Assembly (NCBI GenBank): GCA_035647435.1
Contig: DASRNM010000117.1
Span: 1 to 17,416, forward strand
From: JAAZFZ01 sp035647435
Lineage (GTDB): Bacteria > Bacillota > Clostridia > Oscillospirales > Acutalibacteraceae
Length of the DNA: 17,416 bases
Reading direction: 5' to 3'
Shown in pieces: positions 1 through 7,186 of the stretch. The notes under the pieces were generated by a model. It made no database searches and was not told the DNA's origin. It saw nothing but the letters and a program-made list of their open reading frames with translations. A program made the translations under genes and the position numbers. Every line of letters begins with the position of its first letter. Position 1 is the stretch's first letter.

Positions 1-27
1 CGGATCTATGCCGCTTAACCGCCGCGC

Positions 28-81
28 CGATGTGGGATCCTCCGTTCGGGGCTACGCCCCTCTCTCCGTCATCCCACATCG
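28..81. repeat. GC-rich palindromic element at the left edge
   Basis: An 11-bp perfect inverted repeat, CGATGTGGGAT (28-38) with ATCCCACATCG (71-81), encloses a second perfect stem GGGGC (48-52) / GCCCC (56-60) with loop TAC. Between the two stems lie unpaired pyrimidine-rich stretches carrying a short direct repeat (CTCCGTTC and CTCCGTC). The first ~85 bases are visibly much richer in G+C than the AT-rich coding DNA that follows. It lies just past the point where the transglycosylase-like reading frame breaks off. It could be a small mobile palindrome (MITE- or REP-like) or part of a larger insertion cut off by the window edge. Only the fold and the composition are seen; the mobile nature is inferred. 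Confidence 0.55.
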
Positions 82-124
82 CAGTTGCCACAATCGTTAC
101 TATTTTCATTAGTATTGCAACTTG

Positions 125-295
125 CTATTGCAATCTGCGATCATATTCCAAGCTGTATTTTTCTACAATTTCGGTATATTCTATCGGATAAAATATTTTA
201 TATATCGTGATACTCGCAACACACACAACACCGCCAACGAGCAGTGCTAAAGCGAGTACAATTGCTGTTAATTTAATTCTCCCTTTTGCGGACAT
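125..295 (-). pseudogene. Truncated lytic transglycosylase-like N-terminus downstream of coaE
   Basis: This short minus-strand gene start overlaps the last 23 bases of coaE and is the last member of the DUF951-prfA-tsaC-coaE operon. It encodes 56 residues: a basic N-terminus (SAKGRIK), one hydrophobic membrane segment at about residues 9-33, then YPIEYTEIVEKYSLEYD before a TAG stop at 125-127. In many Clostridia a membrane-anchored soluble lytic transglycosylase (SLT domain, peptidoglycan cleavage) follows coaE, and its pre-catalytic segment has this same YPxxYxxxxxKYSxEY pattern. There it runs on into the SLT domain; here it ends after four unrelated codons and is followed by a GC-rich palindrome. 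Past the TAG the same frame is open to the window edge, but it does not resemble an SLT domain. I read it as an interrupted gene. Family recognition rests on a short segment and on gene order. A genuine small membrane protein is the alternative. Confidence 0.5.
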
Positions 296-878
296 AATCA
301 ATCAGCCCTTTGATCTCATCATCTATTTTGTGTGGGGGATAGTTTCTGATAATGATGTCGGATTTGCTACGATAGTATTGTTCATCCTTTTGTGCGGCTA
401 CTCTTATCATAGCCTCTGGAAGAGTTATTTTGTCTCTGGCAAGGATTCTTTCGAGCCTGACTTCGCGCGGTGCTACAACACTGACAATCAAATCACAAAA
501 GCCTGTTATTTCACTTTCTAACAAGGCGGCAGCGTCAATCACAACCGCACGATAATTTTTTGAAATGGCATATCCTATTTCATCGCTGACCCTCTTTGTT
601 ATTGCAGGGTGTGTGATGGAGTTGAGTAGGTTCGTTTTCTCAGCACTTTCAAAGGCCCTGCTTGCAAGAAGTGAACGGTTGAGAGTGCCGTCAAAATTGA
701 TAATGTCGGTGCCAAATGATTTAGACAGTTTTTTAAGCACAGGTGAGCCTTTTTTAACAACCTCTCTTGCGAGCACATCTCCATCGATGTTATAGAATCC
801 CCAGCTAACGAGCTTTGAACAGACGGTTGTTTTGCCTGCTCCGCTTTGACCTGTGAGACCTATAATTGGGATGCTCAT
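273..878 (-). CDS. coaE: Dephospho-CoA kinase
   Basis: CoaE phosphorylates the 3'-hydroxyl of the ribose of dephospho-CoA with ATP, the last step of coenzyme A synthesis, in the cytoplasm. The 201-residue product has the usual length. It opens with a P-loop (GQSGAGKT, residues 10-17), followed by the acidic D-x-D motif of the family (IDGDVLARE, D32 and D34), the LNSITHP segment and a late lid-type arginine region (RILARDKIT). The ATG at 876-878 follows GGGGTGAT, a usable ribosome binding site. The gene starts 18 bases after the tsaC stop, so the two are probably co-transcribed. Its 3' end is overlapped by a short broken gene that looks like a lytic transglycosylase start. Identification is firm. 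Confidence 0.95.
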   Translation of the reverse strand: MSIPIIGLTGQSGAGKTTVCSKLVSWGFYNIDGDVLAREVVKKGSPVLKKLSKSFGTDIINFDGTLNRSLLASRAFESAEKTNLLNSITHPAITKRVSDEIGYAISKNYRAVVIDAAALLESEITGFCDLIVSVVAPREVRLERILARDKITLPEAMIRVAAQKDEQYYRSKSDIIIRNYPPHKIDDEIKGLIDYVRKREN

Positions 879-896
879 GATATCACCCCTTCAAAA

Positions 897-1913
897 CTAA
901 AGTTCAATAACCTTAAACTCTGATGCGCGCAACATTCTGTTGTATACAGCTAGGCCTATACCATTGACATCAGGGCAACGTGCAAAAACCTTTTTTGCAC
1001 CGACCGTATCGACCTTGCGAAGTGCATCAAACAAATTCTGTGCTTGTTGATTAGGTTTATCCTTTTCACCGTAGGTAATACATTTAATTGGTATTATTTC
1101 GTCCTCTTTATCAAAACAAAGAGCAACGACACTTTCTTTATCAAAACGCTTGACATACGCAACAAATTTATCAAGGCTACCCTTTAAAATAGTAACATCG
1201 GCGTTAGGGGAATAATGTTTATATTTCATGCCCGGTGAAACGACGGGTGCATTTTCTTTAATCATTTTTAAAACAGAATCATCCATTTCTATTTTACCCA
1301 AAACTTCTTCAAGCTGTGCCGGAGATATACCACCCGGGCGAAGAACCCTGGGAGTGTCACAAACGAGGGTTATAACGGTAGACTCGATACCTACATCGCA
1401 CCTTCCACCGTCAACTATGGCAGGAATTTTGCCGTTCAAGTCGTTAAAAACGTGCTGTGCTGTGGTGGGGCTCGGGCTACCCGAAAGATTTGCAGAGGGA
1501 GCTGCAAGAGGTATTGCGGCTTTTTGAATAATCTGCCTTGCAATCGGGTGTGAGGGTATTCTTATAGCGACAGTGTCAAGCCCTGCACTGACTTGCTCGG
1601 GCACCAAATCTGATTTTTTACAAATTATTGTAAGTGGACCAGGCCAAAAAGCTTTTGCAAGGGCAAAGGCTTTAAGAGGAACATATCTAACAAGCGGGAA
1701 AATCTGCTCAAAGTCGCTGATATGAACAATCAAAGGGTTATCTTGAGGCCTGCCCTTTGCCTTAAATATTTTTGAAACTGCTTTGCCATCAAGTGCATTT
1801 GCGGCAAGCCCGTAGACGGTTTCAGTCGGGATACCGACAAGCCCACCGTCGTTCAATATTTTTGCAGCGGTCTCAATGCCGTGATTATCCGAATTTAAAA
1901 TTGCGGTCTGCAT
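897..1913 (-). CDS. tsaC: L-threonylcarbamoyladenylate synthase (Sua5 type)
   Basis: This enzyme makes threonylcarbamoyl-AMP from threonine, bicarbonate and ATP. It is the first step of the t6A modification at position 37 of tRNAs that read ANN codons. The 338-residue product is the long Sua5/YwlC form: a YrdC domain in roughly the first 200 residues (PTETVYGLAANA, KGRPQDNPL and APSANLSG motifs), a linker with SPGMKYKHYSP, and a C-terminal Sua5 domain. The short TsaC form lacks that last part. The ATG at 1911-1913 lies 11 bases after the prfA stop, with AAGGGA upstream. The gene sits between prfA and coaE, all translation or cofactor housekeeping, in one operon. The symbol sua5/ywlC would be equally valid. 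Confidence 0.94.
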   Translation of the reverse strand: MQTAILNSDNHGIETAAKILNDGGLVGIPTETVYGLAANALDGKAVSKIFKAKGRPQDNPLIVHISDFEQIFPLVRYVPLKAFALAKAFWPGPLTIICKKSDLVPEQVSAGLDTVAIRIPSHPIARQIIQKAAIPLAAPSANLSGSPSPTTAQHVFNDLNGKIPAIVDGGRCDVGIESTVITLVCDTPRVLRPGGISPAQLEEVLGKIEMDDSVLKMIKENAPVVSPGMKYKHYSPNADVTILKGSLDKFVAYVKRFDKESVVALCFDKEDEIIPIKCITYGEKDKPNQQAQNLFDALRKVDTVGAKKVFARCPDVNGIGLAVYNRMLRASEFKVIEL

Positions 1914-1924
1914 TTCATCGTCCC

Positions 1925-2992
1925 TTATTCCGTTTTGAGTTTTTCAGCCGTGTCAGCGGTAATTAATGAATCAATCAATTCATCAAGGTCTCCGTTTAAA
2001 ATTGCCTCGAGCTTATAAAGCGTAAGGTTAATTCGATGGTCACTGATTCGACCTTGAGGGAAGTTATAAGTTCTGATTCTCTCACTTCTGTCACCTGTGC
2101 CTACCTGCGACTTTCTTTCACCTGCAATTGCGTCACTTTGCTTTTCTCGCTCACTTTCGAGAATTCGTGAACGCAGAATTTTCATTGCCTTATCTCTGTT
2201 TTTATGCTGGCTTCTTTCGTCTTGGCACTCAACGACAGCGCCTGTAGGTATATGTGTAATCCTTATTGCTGAATCTGTTTTATTTACATGTTGACCGCCT
2301 GCACCGCTTGCGCGGTAAGTGTCAACCTGCAAATCGGCAGGGCTAATGTCAATGTCAACCTCCTGAGCTTCTGGCAAAACTGCAATGGTAACTGTGGAGG
2401 TATGAATTCTACCCTGACTTTCTGTTTCGGGCACACGCTGAACGCGGTGAACACCGCTTTCAAATTTAAACCTTGAATAGGCGCCTTCACCCTCTACCAT
2501 AAAGCTTATTTCTTTAAATCCACCTACCTCAGTTTCGTTTGCGGAAAGTATTTCAGTTTTCCACCCTTTAGTCTCAGCGTACATTGAATACATTCTAAAT
2601 AAGGTGTTTGCAAAAAGAGAGGCTTCGTCGCCTCCTGCTCCGCCCCTAATTTCAACGATAACATTTTTGTCATCATTTTCGTCCTTAGGCAGAAGAAGAA
2701 CTTTCAAGTCACCAAGCGTTTTTTCTATTTTAACTTTGGCATCCTCGATTTCTTCAAGAACCATCTCTTTGAAATCTTTTTCGATTCCATCGTCTTCAAT
2801 TAAAACCTTTGCTTCATTAAGTGACACTAAAGCGGCATTGTGTTCTCTGTATTTTTCAACAATGGGCGTTAAATGTTTCAATTCCCGCATGAGGGAACGA
2901 TATTGTTCAATATCGTTGACCGTGTCGGGGTCACAAAGCTTAGCATTTATCAGTTCAAACTTTTCTTCAACACTTTTGAGCTTATCAAGCAT
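1925..2992 (-). CDS. prfA: Peptide chain release factor 1
   Basis: RF1 recognises UAA and UAG in the ribosomal A site and triggers hydrolysis of the finished peptide. The protein has 355 residues, normal for RF1. The codon-recognition tripeptide is P-E-T at 188-190 (RF1 uses PxT; RF2 uses SPF), and the catalytic GGQ lies at 232-234 in GAGGQHVNKT. The N-terminal helical domain and the GGAGGDEA loop are intact. The start is the ATG at 2990-2992, preceded by GGAGG at five bases. A TTG at 3002-3004 is in frame but overlaps that ribosome binding site, so it is not used. The gene follows DUF951 by 65 bases and precedes tsaC by 11. The prmC gene, whose product methylates the GGQ glutamine, often neighbours prfA but is not here. 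Confidence 0.96.
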   Translation of the reverse strand: MLDKLKSVEEKFELINAKLCDPDTVNDIEQYRSLMRELKHLTPIVEKYREHNAALVSLNEAKVLIEDDGIEKDFKEMVLEEIEDAKVKIEKTLGDLKVLLLPKDENDDKNVIVEIRGGAGGDEASLFANTLFRMYSMYAETKGWKTEILSANETEVGGFKEISFMVEGEGAYSRFKFESGVHRVQRVPETESQGRIHTSTVTIAVLPEAQEVDIDISPADLQVDTYRASGAGGQHVNKTDSAIRITHIPTGAVVECQDERSQHKNRDKAMKILRSRILESEREKQSDAIAGERKSQVGTGDRSERIRTYNFPQGRISDHRINLTLYKLEAILNGDLDELIDSLITADTAEKLKTE

Positions 2993-3057
2993 AAAATCCT
3001 CCAAAAATACATAAATTAAACATACTTGTTTAATTATGAAATAAAAAATAAAACTGT

Positions 3058-3255
3058 TTAATCCTTTGAATTATCAGGCTCTTGTAAAACAGCTTTTATA
3101 TTGTGTTCAAGCTTTTTTCTTGTAAGCAAAATTTCTCTGCCACATCCATCGCAACGTATTTTAAATTCCATACCTGCTCGCATAACCAAAAAAGTATTGC
3201 ACCCGCATGGATGAATTTTTTTCATTTTCACTCTATTGCCACGGTGGATTTCCAA
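3058..3255 (-). CDS. DUF951 family small zinc-ribbon-like protein
   Basis: This 65-residue protein belongs to the DUF951 family, common in Firmicutes and of unknown function. The core MKKIHPCGC (11-19) followed by IRCDGCGREILL (33-44) is the family signature. Four cysteines (17, 19, 35, 38) could hold a metal, although CGC instead of the more usual single CG makes the first pair tight. The start is taken as TTG at 3253-3255: GAGGTGA lies five bases upstream, and the product then begins MEIHRGN like its relatives. The in-frame GTG at 3262-3264 falls inside that ribosome binding site. It is the first gene of the operon with prfA, tsaC and coaE and lies downstream of a good promoter, so a link to translation is plausible by context only. 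Confidence 0.85.
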   Translation of the reverse strand: MEIHRGNRVKMKKIHPCGCNTFLVMRAGMEFKIRCDGCGREILLTRKKLEHNIKAVLQEPDNSKD

Positions 3256-3314
3256 AGCAATCACCTCGCTGTAATTTGCATAAATAAATTAAAAAACAAC
3301 AGCTAATAAAATAT

Positions 3315-3343
3315 ATTATACCACGATTTTGTAGCATTGTACA
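3315..3343 (-). promoter_or_regulatory. Sigma-A promoter of the DUF951-prfA-tsaC-coaE operon
   Basis: On the minus strand a -35 box TGTACA (3338-3343) is followed by a 17-base spacer and a perfect -10 TATAAT (3315-3320) carrying the extended TGn element (TGGTATAAT). Transcription should begin near 3308, giving a leader of about 50 bases to the TTG start of the DUF951 gene. The -35 is imperfect, but the extended -10 compensates. Confidence 0.75.
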
Positions 3344-3452
3344 GAACAGGATGATTAAAAATAGGAATTTATTCTATGTGTAACCGCATATAGATAAAAT
3401 GATATCGTATCAAAATAACGCAAATTTATTTGCGGCAGAATGGTGGGTTTTA

Positions 3453-4376
3453 ATGAAAAGCTTTCAGCCTGAGGGGCAACTGATAAACACTGCCGAAAAT
3501 CGTAAGGCTCTATTAACACATGCGGGGATTCGTGAGGCGTTTTGCACAGGAACGGTGCTTGAGTCAAGGGCATTGCTTTGCGACAATGAGCACAACCTTC
3601 ATGTTGAGCTTGGCACAATGAGGGGGATTATCCCGCGCCTTGAAGGGGCAATAGGCATTGACGACGGCTCTGTCAGGGATATTGCGCTAATTTCAAGAGT
3701 TAATAAACCGGTGGTTTTTAAGGTTACCGGTTTTAAAACCGATGATAGCGGAGAAACAGTTGCACTCCTCAGCAGGAAGAGTGTACAACTGCAATGCGTT
3801 GAGGAGTACCTCAGCCATCTCATTCCGGGCGATATAATCAATGCAAGAGTTACTCATATGGAAAATTTCGGTGCCTTTGTTGATGTGGGCGCTGGTATAA
3901 GTGCTTTGTTGCCCATTGACAGTATATCGGTTTCTCGAATACCGCACCCGAATGTAAGGTTTTTCCAGGGGCAGAGCATAAGGGCTGTTGTCAAAAACAT
4001 TGACGAGCAGGGAAGAATCACATTAACACATAAGGAATTAATTGGAACATGGGAGCAAAATGCGGCAGCATTTTCACCCGGAGAAACAGTGCCGGGCATC
4101 GTCCGCTCTGTTGAAAAATATGGAATTTTCGTTGAATTGGCTCCAAATTTGGCAGGGCTTGCTGAATATTCCGATGGAGTGGTGGAGGGCAACCATGCCT
4201 GCGTTTACATTAAAAGCGTAATTCCAGAAAGAATGAAAATAAAGCTAATTATTGTTGATTCATTTTCGGCACAGTATCCGCCCACGCCATCAAAATATTT
4301 TACGGATACCGACCACATAGACAGGTGGGTATATTCGCCTGAAAGTTGCCAAAAGGTCATTGAAACTGTATTTTAG
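3453..4376 (+). CDS. S1-domain RNA-binding protein
   Basis: This 307-residue protein resembles the free-standing S1 proteins of Clostridia that are often annotated as 30S ribosomal protein S1. Three OB-like segments can be seen: a divergent one at about 31-115 (ALLCDNEHNLHVELG, GIIPR), a classical S1 domain at 124-195 (PGDIINARVTHMENFGAFVDV to RITLTHKE), and a second classical one at 208-270 (PGETVPGIVRSVEKYGIFVEL). The last 35 residues are unassigned. It probably binds RNA and may act in translation initiation or mRNA handling; this is inferred from the domains. The ATG at 3453 has GGTGGG upstream; the in-frame ATG at 3399 has none. The gene is divergent from the DUF951 operon. I see no convincing promoter in 3344-3452 and no terminator just after the gene. 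Confidence 0.82.
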   Translation: MKSFQPEGQLINTAENRKALLTHAGIREAFCTGTVLESRALLCDNEHNLHVELGTMRGIIPRLEGAIGIDDGSVRDIALISRVNKPVVFKVTGFKTDDSGETVALLSRKSVQLQCVEEYLSHLIPGDIINARVTHMENFGAFVDVGAGISALLPIDSISVSRIPHPNVRFFQGQSIRAVVKNIDEQGRITLTHKELIGTWEQNAAAFSPGETVPGIVRSVEKYGIFVELAPNLAGLAEYSDGVVEGNHACVYIKSVIPERMKIKLIIVDSFSAQYPPTPSKYFTDTDHIDRWVYSPESCQKVIETVF

Positions 4377-4525
4377 ACGGAGATTTATAAAAGTTGCATT
4401 TGGAATTCGCCTATAGAAATAACAATGAATCTGGATAAATTTGCAATTAAATCATCAAAATGAAGCTAAAATACAAATAAAATCAAACTTTTTTTAAATA
4501 TTGTGGCAGAAAGTCTCGATCCCCC

Positions 4526-4554
4526 TTGAAGATTTGTGAATAAAAGCATATAAT
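4526..4554 (+). promoter_or_regulatory. Sigma-A promoter of the PHP gene
   Basis: TTGAAG (4526-4531), a 17-base spacer and a perfect TATAAT (4549-4554) form a good vegetative promoter. Start near 4561 gives a leader of about 73 bases, which holds a weak inverted repeat GGCAATA (4568-4574) / TATTGCC (4595-4601). The rest of the gap from 4377 is AT-rich with nothing else recognisable. Confidence 0.75.
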
Positions 4555-4633
4555 GAATGTATATTGAGGCAATATGTATTATTTTATATGTTTGTATTGC
4601 CAGTTTTCTTAAATTATTAAGGGGGATGCCATT

Positions 4634-5494
4634 TTGTCCGGTGATTTACATTGTCATACAAAGCTTTCCGATGGTTCATTAGGTATAGATGACCTGATTG
4701 TTCTGGCGAAAAAGCAAGGAATAAAAACAATAGCAATAACAGATCATGACTGTCTTGCAGGAACCGTTAGGGGGAAGCTTATAGGTGACAGGCATGGTGT
4801 TAAAGTGATACCTGGAGTTGAATTGTCATGCACAGATAAGGATAGTAACAGTAAAGTCCACATTATCGGTTATTTGAGCGACAGCCCTGATAGGCTCGAG
4901 GGCCTCTGCAGAAGAAACTTACTTGCAAGCAAAAGGGCAAGCCAATATATGATGCTCAAGGTTGCGCAGTTGTACCCTATAAGCCCCGAACTTGTGCTTA
5001 AATGTGCAGCAGGTTCCACTTGTGTATATGAACAACACATAATGCACGCCCTTTTTGAAAGTGGTGTTTCCGAGGGGATTTATGATGAAGTCTATGACAG
5101 GCTCTTCACAAAAGAAAGCCCTGATAATATAATTGTAGAGGCAAAATACCCCGAGCCTGAAGATGTTATTGCAGCAATTCACGAAGCGGGAGGGATTGCG
5201 GTTATGTCGCAACCTAGTATTTATGAAGACAATTATGAAATGCTTGATGGGTTGATTAAAAAAGGGCTTGATGGTATTGAAGTTTGGCATAGCTCAAATA
5301 GTGAGAGCCAGCGAGAGGTCTTGCTCAAAAAAGCAAAGGAAAATGGGCTTGTAACAACAGGCGGCAGCGATTTCCATGGCATGTATAACAGAGGCAAGGT
5401 TCCGCTCGGGTCTGAGGTTACGCCGGCGGCACAGTTGACTTCTCTGCTTTCATATAAAATGAGAAAACGCAAGCAAGCCAAAAAAGCTGAATAA
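4634..5494 (+). CDS. PHP-domain metal-dependent phosphoesterase (TrpH/YciV type)
   Basis: PHP proteins of this type bind a metal cluster and hydrolyse phosphoester bonds; relatives act on 3',5'-bisphosphonucleotides or short RNA 5' ends. The 286-residue product shows most of the metal-binding motifs: H6 and H8 in LHCHTKLSDG with D13, H38 in TDHD, E63 in GVELS, H76 in VHIIGYL, and D246/H248 in GSDFHG. One is changed: where the family usually has A-H-P, it reads S-Q-P at 192-194, so a likely ligand histidine is glutamine. The start is TTG at 4634, with AAGGGGG eight bases upstream; the ATG at 4626 is out of frame, and no later start would keep the HxH motif. The substrate is not known. The gene has its own promoter and probably shares a transcript with the next gene, 57 bases on. 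Confidence 0.85.
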   Translation: MSGDLHCHTKLSDGSLGIDDLIVLAKKQGIKTIAITDHDCLAGTVRGKLIGDRHGVKVIPGVELSCTDKDSNSKVHIIGYLSDSPDRLEGLCRRNLLASKRASQYMMLKVAQLYPISPELVLKCAAGSTCVYEQHIMHALFESGVSEGIYDEVYDRLFTKESPDNIIVEAKYPEPEDVIAAIHEAGGIAVMSQPSIYEDNYEMLDGLIKKGLDGIEVWHSSNSESQREVLLKKAKENGLVTTGGSDFHGMYNRGKVPLGSEVTPAAQLTSLLSYKMRKRKQAKKAE

Positions 5495-5551
5495 AATCGA
5501 CAGAAACAAGAAGTTTTTAAAAAGAATTGAAGATAAATCGCAGGTGATAAT

Positions 5552-6121
5552 ATGAGGCACAATGACGACAGCGATGTAAAAATTTTCACAAAAAGTCAAA
5601 GCGATGATTTGTTTGCAGCTGATGATTTTGTTTCACTTGCCGAACAGCTTGATTTGCAAAGGGCGAGCGGCAACATGGCAAAGGCAAAAAAACTCGGCGA
5701 GCAGTTGGCTGTTTTAACGCCCGAAAATGAGCCAGTTAAAAGCATAATGGAAGGCAAGGCTTTAACGCCTGAAATATTATATCAAATCCGTGTGCTTATG
5801 TTTTTTGCAATGCAAACTGCAACTCATATGTATTTGCATTTGCCAATGCTTTATTCCGCAGCAGTGAATTGTATGTATGACAAGCTGATAAGCGATTCAC
5901 CTGAGTTTTATGAAGACATTTCTGATGCGGCTGAGTTTACTTTCTATTACCTTGCAATCAGGAAAGATACCGACGTTGAGCAACACATAGGCAATGCCTT
6001 TGCGATGTTATGCTTAAAAGAGGGCGATGAACAATTGATTAGTTTAGGTATAAAAATCTTTAAAGGTGTGACAAATAAGGTTATAGAAAAAATAGAAAGC
6101 TTGAGCTTTGAAAACAATTAA
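5552..6121 (+). CDS. Conserved-looking protein of unknown function, probably helical
   Basis: I do not recognise this 189-residue protein. It starts at an ATG with AGGTGAT upstream and is followed by a strong terminator, so it is very likely real and the last gene after the PHP phosphoesterase. The N-terminal 20 residues are polar and acidic. Residues 25-60 look like two charged helices (FVSLAEQLDLQRASGN, KAKKLGEQLAVL). Residues 74-110 are rich in methionine, tyrosine, alanine and histidine (MFFAMQTATHMYLHLPMLY) without being a clear membrane span. A rich run of D/E precedes a C-terminal amphipathic helix (GIKIFKGVTNKVIEKI). There is no signal peptide and no obvious catalytic motif. It is probably a cytoplasmic helical protein; a partner role for the PHP protein is only a guess from position. 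Confidence 0.72.
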   Translation: MRHNDDSDVKIFTKSQSDDLFAADDFVSLAEQLDLQRASGNMAKAKKLGEQLAVLTPENEPVKSIMEGKALTPEILYQIRVLMFFAMQTATHMYLHLPMLYSAAVNCMYDKLISDSPEFYEDISDAAEFTFYYLAIRKDTDVEQHIGNAFAMLCLKEGDEQLISLGIKIFKGVTNKVIEKIESLSFENN

Positions 6122-6173
6122 TAAATCAAACAGTTATTGTTCGATATTATATTTTGTGGTATTTCCACAACCG

Positions 6174-6200
6174 ACTGCTCCCTATAAGAGGAGCAGTTTT
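6174..6200 (+). terminator. Rho-independent terminator after the 189-residue protein gene
   Basis: ACTGCTCC (6174-6181) pairs perfectly with GGAGCAGT (6190-6197) around an 8-base loop, and the helix runs into TTTT. It ends the PHP operon 50 bases past the last stop codon. A smaller hairpin TTGTGG/CCACAA sits just before it. Confidence 0.85.
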
Positions 6201-6258
6201 GATTATAAAAAATAAATAATCGCCGAGATTTAAGGCGAGCTTCTGGGGGTTGGTATGG

Positions 6259-7143
6259 ATGAAATATAAAAAAATACTTATAGGGCTTACAACTGCTGTC
6301 AGCACCGCAGTTTTAGCTGAGTGGTTCACGAGCAACAATGTGTTGACGGTTAGCAGAATTGCTGTTCACAACAAAAAAATCCCTCAATCATTTGATGGGT
6401 TCAGAATTGTGCAGATTTCAGACAGGCACTGCTCTGATTTCGGCAAGGACAATGAGAGACTTATACGAAAAATCAAATATCAATACCCCGACATAGTTGT
6501 TATGACAGGGGACATGGTTGACAGTCAGAACAGTAAAATTGGGTCGTTTTACAAGCTCGTTGAAAAGCTTGCACAGAAATATCCTATTTATTATGTTGTT
6601 GGCAACCATGAGCTCAATTTAGGGAAAGGTAAGCTTTCTCGAATGATAGCAAAGCTAAAGGGGCTCGGGGTAATCGTGCTTGACAACAGCAACGAATCAA
6701 TAAGAAGAAACGGTGATGAATTAGTTGTCAGCGGTTTGTGGAATGACCTTTCGTTTTATCCTCAAAGTGACAAAAAGGTTTTGCAGCAAATACTAACAAC
6801 TCCCACTATGATACGGGCTATTGGTCAAGCGGACAAGTCAAAATATAACATTCTTCTGACTCATAGTCCATTTGATTTTGAAGTTTATTCAAGCTGGGGA
6901 GCGGATTTGACCTTGAGCGGTCATGTGCATGGGGGAATGATAAGATTGCCCAAATTAGGCGGAATTTTTTCGCCGGAATACAACCTGTTTCCAAAATATC
7001 AAAACGGAATTTATAGTGACGGGAAAAGCCTTTTAGTGGTTAACAGAGGGCTCGGAAGTTCAAGAATACCTGTAAGATTTTTGAACAAACCCGAAATTAC
7101 CGTCGTAACCTTAAAAAGTGGCCAAGACAGGGTTTTTGATTAA
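6259..7143 (+). CDS. Membrane-anchored calcineurin-like metallophosphoesterase (YkuE/YaeI type)
   Basis: This 294-residue protein is a two-metal phosphoesterase with a hydrophobic N-terminal segment (about residues 5-21), probably a membrane anchor with the enzyme outside. All metal motifs are present: D55 and H57 in ISDRHCS, GDxxD around D85, the GNHE box (N116, H117), H202 in LLTHSP, and H222/H224 in GHVHGG. The first motif is usually ISDLH; the arginine is unusual, but the ligands are kept. Relatives act on UDP-2,3-diacylglucosamine, phospholipid-like or cell-envelope substrates; the substrate here is not known. The start is the ATG at 6259, nine bases after GGGGG; the in-frame TTG at 6250 directly abuts that site. 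The gene ends against a bidirectional terminator. Confidence 0.88.
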   Translation: MKYKKILIGLTTAVSTAVLAEWFTSNNVLTVSRIAVHNKKIPQSFDGFRIVQISDRHCSDFGKDNERLIRKIKYQYPDIVVMTGDMVDSQNSKIGSFYKLVEKLAQKYPIYYVVGNHELNLGKGKLSRMIAKLKGLGVIVLDNSNESIRRNGDELVVSGLWNDLSFYPQSDKKVLQQILTTPTMIRAIGQADKSKYNILLTHSPFDFEVYSSWGADLTLSGHVHGGMIRLPKLGGIFSPEYNLFPKYQNGIYSDGKSLLVVNRGLGSSRIPVRFLNKPEITVVTLKSGQDRVFD

Positions 7144-7175
7144 AAAAGTGGACTGATTTAAATCAGTCCACTTTT
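7144..7175. terminator. Bidirectional terminator between convergent genes
   Basis: A perfect 32-base palindrome: AAAAGTGGACTGATTT (7144-7159) followed directly by its exact reverse complement (7160-7175). The A and T ends give a U-tract on either strand, so it can stop both the metallophosphoesterase transcript and the convergent phosphodiesterase transcript, whose stop codon is only 12 bases away. Confidence 0.9.
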
Positions 7176-7186
7176 ACTATGTAAAG

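Noticed and set aside
1..109. Minus-strand open frame of 36 codons running off the window edge after the TAG
   Set aside because: It has no ribosome binding site, is unlike an SLT domain and mostly translates the palindrome. It is not called as a gene, though the edge prevents a final answer.
207..521. Plus-strand open frame of 104 codons opposite coaE
   Set aside because: It lies antisense to the end of a clearly conserved coaE, has no ribosome binding site and no family resemblance.
2993..3004. TTG start four codons upstream in prfA
   Set aside because: It overlaps the GGAGG that serves the ATG at 2992.
3399..3452. Earlier ATG for the S1-domain protein
   Set aside because: No ribosome binding site precedes it. 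The ATG at 3453 has GGTGGG and matches the usual start of the family.
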